Part shown: in pieces, positions 61,605 through 64,000 of the stretch
Position numbering within the stretch: position 1 is the stretch's first letter
How the letters are laid out: the number at the start of each line of letters is the position of its first letter
NCBI GenBank assembly: GCA_029269725.1
Contig: JARJHS010000001.1
Span: 186,001-250,000, forward strand
Direction: 5' to 3'
Length of the DNA: 64,000 bases
From: Pollutibacter soli
GTDB lineage: Bacteria; Bacteroidota; Bacteroidia; Chitinophagales; Chitinophagaceae
The notes under the pieces: model-generated
What the model saw: only the letters and a program-made list of their open reading frames with translations
Database searches by the model: none
Told to the model about the DNA's origin: nothing
Translations under genes and position numbers: made by a program

Positions 61605-64000
61605 ATGAGTCATCCTATCTTCGCGGGCTACAGGAAATTCTGCCTAGTGGCGATTCTTGTATTCCTGTCCACCGCAGCATTTGCACAAAAAACAATCCGT
61701 GGGAAAGTATTTTCGTCTGAAAATAAATTACCACTGCAAGGCGCTACTGTTACCGTAAAAGGTACAGATCGCAAGACCTTCACCAATAACAATGGTGAAT
61801 TCGCCATTGAAGCCGGTGACAACGACCTCCTTGTAATTACAAATGTTGGCTTCGGCAGTCAGGAAATCCGGACCGACGATGCAGCAAACATTATTCTTAA
61901 TTCAACTGCCACCGAACTCGGAGAAGTTGTAGTAACAGCATTGGGTATCCGAAAAGAGAAAAAGAAACTGGGTTATGCCATCCAGGATATCAAAGGTGAA
62001 AACCTCACAGTGGCCCGGGAAAGCAACGTGGTTAATCAACTTGCCGGTAAGGTAGCGGGAGTAACCGTAGTGAGCAGCCCGTCAGGTGTTGGAGGTTCTG
62101 CCCGTGTTTCTATCCGCGGTGAACGTTCGGTCGACCTGAATAAGAATCAACCACTATACGTTGTTGATGGCGTACCTATCAGTAATGCTATTGCAGGAGG
62201 ATCGGGCAGAGGAAATCTTGAGGTGGATTTTGGAAATGGTGCAAGCTTTATCAATCCTGATGATATCGAAAGTCTGAGTGTATTGAAAGGCCCTGCTGCA
62301 TCAGCATTGTATGGTTCACGTGCAGCAAACGGCGTGATCCTGATCAAAACAAAATCAGGCAAAAAAGGAAAAGGCATTGGTGTTGAAGTGAACAGTAATG
62401 CGACATTCGAAACACCGTTAAAACTTCCTAAGTACCAAACTGTTTACGGACAGGGAAATGGTAGTGGTGGAGATTTTGCATTTGTAAACGGTGGTGGTGG
62501 TGGTCTTGCCGACGGTACTGATGAAGGATGGGGTCCAGCTTTTAAAGGTCAGCTGTTTCCGCAGTACAACTCACCCAGGACGTTAAACGGTGAAGTCATT
62601 CCTTTCACTGGTGGCGATTTGAATGCGCCAGCAGGAAGCGTGATCACATCAACTCCATGGGTTGCTGATAAGGACAATCTGAAAAACTTTTTCGAAACCG
62701 GAACAACTTATACAAACAATGTGGCGCTTGTTGGTGGAAATAAAGACGGCGATTTCCGTTTGAACTATACCAATCTTAATCAGAAAGGTATGGTACCTAA
62801 TACCGACCTGGAAAGAAACACAGTTTCTCTTTCCGGTGGATACAATTTCACCAACAAACTTTCAGCACGTGCATATGTAAGCTATATCAATGGTGTGAGT
62901 GATAACCGCCCTTCCATCAGTTATGGTACTGAAAATATCATGTACCTGTTCAACTGTTGGTTACCTGCATCTGTAAAGGTAAGCGACATGCAGAGGCTAT
63001 GGCAGAATGGTCTGGATAATATCAAACAATACGGTTGGAACTACAATTACCATGATAATCCATACCTCACTGTATATGAAAATACAAATGGACAGTACTA
63101 TAACCGCATTATTGGAAATATTGTATTGAAATATGATTTCACCAGCTGGCTGAGTCTGCAATTACGTACGGCCACTGACTGGAGTGCAGAAAGACGCGAA
63201 TATCGTCGCGCATTCAGTACACAACGCTTCCCTTACGGAGAGTACAGAGAGGTGAATATCACGAACCAGGAAAGAAATTCTGATTTCCTTCTGTCTGCAA
63301 ATAGAAATATCAACAGTGACTTTGCTTTCAGCGCAACACTCGGTGGTAACCAGATGCGCCAGACATCACGCTTCAACGAAGAAGTGGCCGGACAGTTGAA
63401 TATCCCGGACATCTACAATATGAATAACTCCAGGATCGCACCGGTTGTAGAACAAAGTAATGTTGGCAAAAGAATTAATAGCCTTTATGGTACTGCTGGC
63501 GTATCCTGGAAAAACAAAATTTTTCTTGATGTAACAGGCAGGAATGACTGGAGCAGTGCGCTTACATTACCTGAAAATCTGAAGGCATTTGGATCTACTG
63601 ACAATTCCTATTTTTATTCTTCAGTAGCCCTTAGTGTGATCATGAGCGATATGATCCATTTGCCTGAAGTGATCAGCTTCTGGAAACTCAGGGGCAGCTT
63701 TGCGCAGGTGGGCAACGATACAGATCCATTTGCCTTTACACAGACCTACAATAGAAGTGACCCCTTTGGTGCATACCAGATCTACAGTGAAACAAGCAGC
63801 CTGGCCAATCTTAAACTCAAGCCCGAAATCAGTTCAGCTTACGAATTTGGAACTGATATCCGTTTCTTCAGTAACAGAGTCGGTCTTGATCTCACTTATT
63901 ACCAGAGTCGTACCAAAAACCAGATCCTGAATATACCTCTGTCGAATACCAGCGGTTATTCTTCAAGAAAAATCAATGCAGGTCTTATCAAAAACTGGGG
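61605..64000 (+). CDS. SusC/RagA family TonB-linked outer membrane protein, 5' part
   Basis: The frame runs from the ATG at 61605 to the end of the window (798 residues visible) and the C-terminus is outside. Order: signal peptide (about 1-28, 'LVAILVFLSTAAFAQ'), a carboxypeptidase-regulatory-like domain (about 30-110, 'GATVTVKGTDRKTFTNNNGE'), then the TonB plug with the SusC signature 'VSIRGERSVDLNKNQPLYVVD' (split here: S-x-R-G-x-R-S and P-L-Y-V-V-D-G) and 'SVLKGPAASALYGSRAANGV', then barrel strands. SusC proteins import glycans or peptides with a SusD lipoprotein, which should follow immediately downstream. Because the 3' part is missing, the ligand cannot be judged. Confidence 0.94.
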   Translation, partial: MSHPIFAGYRKFCLVAILVFLSTAAFAQKTIRGKVFSSENKLPLQGATVTVKGTDRKTFTNNNGEFAIEAGDNDLLVITNVGFGSQEIRTDDAANIILNSTATELGEVVVTALGIRKEKKKLGYAIQDIKGENLTVARESNVVNQLAGKVAGVTVVSSPSGVGGSARVSIRGERSVDLNKNQPLYVVDGVPISNAIAGGSGRGNLEVDFGNGASFINPDDIESLSVLKGPAASALYGSRAANGVILIKTKSGKKGKGIGVEVNSNATFETPLKLPKYQTVYGQGNGSGGDFAFVNGGGGGLADGTDEGWGPAFKGQLFPQYNSPRTLNGEVIPFTGGDLNAPAGSVITSTPWVADKDNLKNFFETGTTYTNNVALVGGNKDGDFRLNYTNLNQKGMVPNTDLERNTVSLSGGYNFTNKLSARAYVSYINGVSDNRPSISYGTENIMYLFNCWLPASVKVSDMQRLWQNGLDNIKQYGWNYNYHDNPYLTVYENTNGQYYNRIIGNIVLKYDFTSWLSLQLRTATDWSAERREYRRAFSTQRFPYGEYREVNITNQERNSDFLLSANRNINSDFAFSATLGGNQMRQTSRFNEEVAGQLNIPDIYNMNNSRIAPVVEQSNVGKRINSLYGTAGVSWKNKIFLDVTGRNDWSSALTLPENLKAFGSTDNSYFYSSVALSVIMSDMIHLPEVISFWKLRGSFAQVGNDTDPFAFTQTYNRSDPFGAYQIYSETSSLANLKLKPEISSAYEFGTDIRFFSNRVGLDLTYYQSRTKNQILNIPLSNTSGYSSRKINAGLIKNW

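Noticed and set aside
1-64000. tRNA, rRNA, CRISPR, insertion sequence or prophage genes
   Set aside because: Spacers were read for T-loop motifs, direct repeats with constant spacers and transposase-like frames; none was seen. The heptad ladders have no unique spacers, so they are not CRISPR.

Overview
The window is chromosomal DNA from a member of the Bacteroidota, most likely a Chitinophagales/Chitinophagaceae-type organism (inference, not a database result). Diagnostic features are a C-terminal type IX secretion (Por) sorting domain, a SusC/RagA TonB-linked receptor, an 'outer membrane beta-barrel' receptor paired with a GLPGLI protein, a GIN-domain/DUF2807 protein, DUF2851, DUF2452, DUF2520 and DUF4403 family proteins, a YpdA-type disulfide reductase, and few Shine-Dalgarno sequences apart from the one inside prfB. 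No rRNA, tRNA, CRISPR array, integrase or insertion sequence was seen. Most of the content is conserved housekeeping genes.

Layout. 1-832: tail of a secreted T9SS cargo protein. 1274-5289: SirB1-like transglutaminase-fold protein and topA. 5580-9858: a co-directional run (DUF2520, KdsC-like phosphatase, UbiA prenyltransferase, Maf, DUF2851). 9873-13246: radical SAM protein, OsmC, an outer membrane protein and lipA. 13391-28985: a glycogen/maltodextrin neighbourhood (ROK kinase, FucP-type sugar MFS, glgA, glgC, SLC45-like MFS, GH13 enzyme, glgB), interrupted by a lipocalin-like protein and a GLPGLI/beta-barrel receptor pair. 29004-41136: TPR protein, esterase, argS, glycerophosphodiesterase, GtrA, DUF4403 lipoprotein, YpdA, dnaK and an S41 protease. 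41318-49944: a 32-residue membrane peptide, DUF2452, prfB with its programmed frameshift, pruA, pyrR, pyrB, coaD, thioesterase, Nudix, pyrE and a heavy-metal-associated protein. 50174-52524: LEA-type lipoprotein, WbqC, PD40 protein. 52873-57421: ECF sigma factor, membrane TPR protein with an anti-sigma-like N-terminus, and a large TPR-CHAT (caspase-like) protein in one overlapping operon. 57618-64000: lipoprotein, sugar isomerase-like protein, small membrane protein, DUF2807 protein and the 5' part of a susC gene.

Two things stand out. (1) The sigma/anti-sigma/CHAT operon reads as a transmembrane signalling system: a cytoplasmic ECF sigma factor, a single-pass partner with a periplasmic TPR domain, and an exported, C-terminally anchored TPR-CHAT putative protease with an intact His/Cys dyad. 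(2) Many spacers carry ladders of degenerate 7-bp units that start at, or even inside, the stop codon of the preceding gene. They are mostly of the type GTTGAAA/ACGTTAA on that gene's coding strand and often end in a GTTAGCC or AACAGCC heptad. The units differ in sequence but keep a strict 7-bp step. The longest ladder (59885-60059) has 25 units. I do not know a described element with these properties.
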